From the NCBI GenBank assembly GCA_002793355.1, contig PFQB01000010.1, positions 1-21,433 on the forward strand: 21,433 bases of DNA, in the 5' to 3' direction. This DNA comes from Candidatus Dojkabacteria bacterium CG_4_10_14_0_2_um_filter_Dojkabacteria_WS6_41_15 (lineage in GTDB: Bacteria; Patescibacteriota; Dojkabacteria; GCA-002793355). How positions within the stretch are numbered: position 1 is the stretch's first letter; each line of letters opens with the position of its first letter. The notes under the pieces are model-generated. The model saw nothing but the letters and a program-made list of their open reading frames with translations. It made no database searches and was not told the origin of the DNA. The position numbers and the translations under genes were made by a program. This document shows, piece by piece, positions 21,429 to 21,433 of this stretch.

Positions 21429-21433
21429 AGATT

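Overview
The window reads as a compact, moderately AT-rich bacterial chromosome segment. I suspect a Patescibacteria/CPR-type organism. The reasons are very short spacers and overlaps, scarce Shine-Dalgarno signals, a TrmB-family regulator, many divergent short proteins, and a Cys-rich DUF11-type surface protein anchored by terminal membrane helices. This is inference; no rRNA or other phylogenetic marker is present to name a phylum. TGA is a normal stop (it ends the SanA-like gene, the TrmB gene and the upstream ABC gene), so the UGA=Gly code of Gracilibacteria/SR1 is unlikely.

Layout. 1-129: terminator-like hairpin and spacer. 130-2899: three co-oriented phosphohydrolase-type genes (a HAD protein, a tandem-HAD protein, a RelA/SpoT-like HD protein), closed by an A/T-rich terminator. 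2900-5596: two long gaps without convincing genes flank one isolated adenylate-kinase-like gene of unusual architecture (3555-4850). 5597-8814: SanA/DUF218 membrane protein, an unknown protein, an SPFH/band-7 protein, and a short methionyl-tRNA formyltransferase. 8801-10099: a PH-like membrane protein on the minus strand and, divergent from it, an AMMECR1-like protein lacking the hallmark motif. 10170-13798 (minus): two translationally coupled ABC exporter half-transporters. 13842-14095: tRNA-Gly(CCC), with a 21-bp copy of its 3' end 179 bp away, like an integration scar. 14176-18636: an O-antigen ligase/polymerase-like protein with C-terminal TPRs, divergent from a pair of cell-surface proteins. 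18701-21428: an unknown soluble protein, a perfect 20-copy heptanucleotide array, a 2-hydroxyacid-dehydrogenase-like protein that has lost catalytic residues, and a divergent TrmB regulator.

Two themes stand out. First, at seven genes a -10 hexamer ends only 5-9 nt before the start codon. The clearest case has consensus TTGACA, a 17-bp spacer and TATTAT ending 6 nt before ATG 16313. This points to leaderless transcription as the default initiation mode. Second, low-complexity or palindromic repeats begin at or next to stop codons (10099, 18634, 19401, perhaps 21404), as if gene ends are the tolerated sites for repeat growth. The most unusual protein candidates are the adenylate-kinase-like protein, the AMMECR1 variant, the dehydrogenase-like pseudoenzyme next to TrmB, and the degenerate HAD and HD hydrolases.
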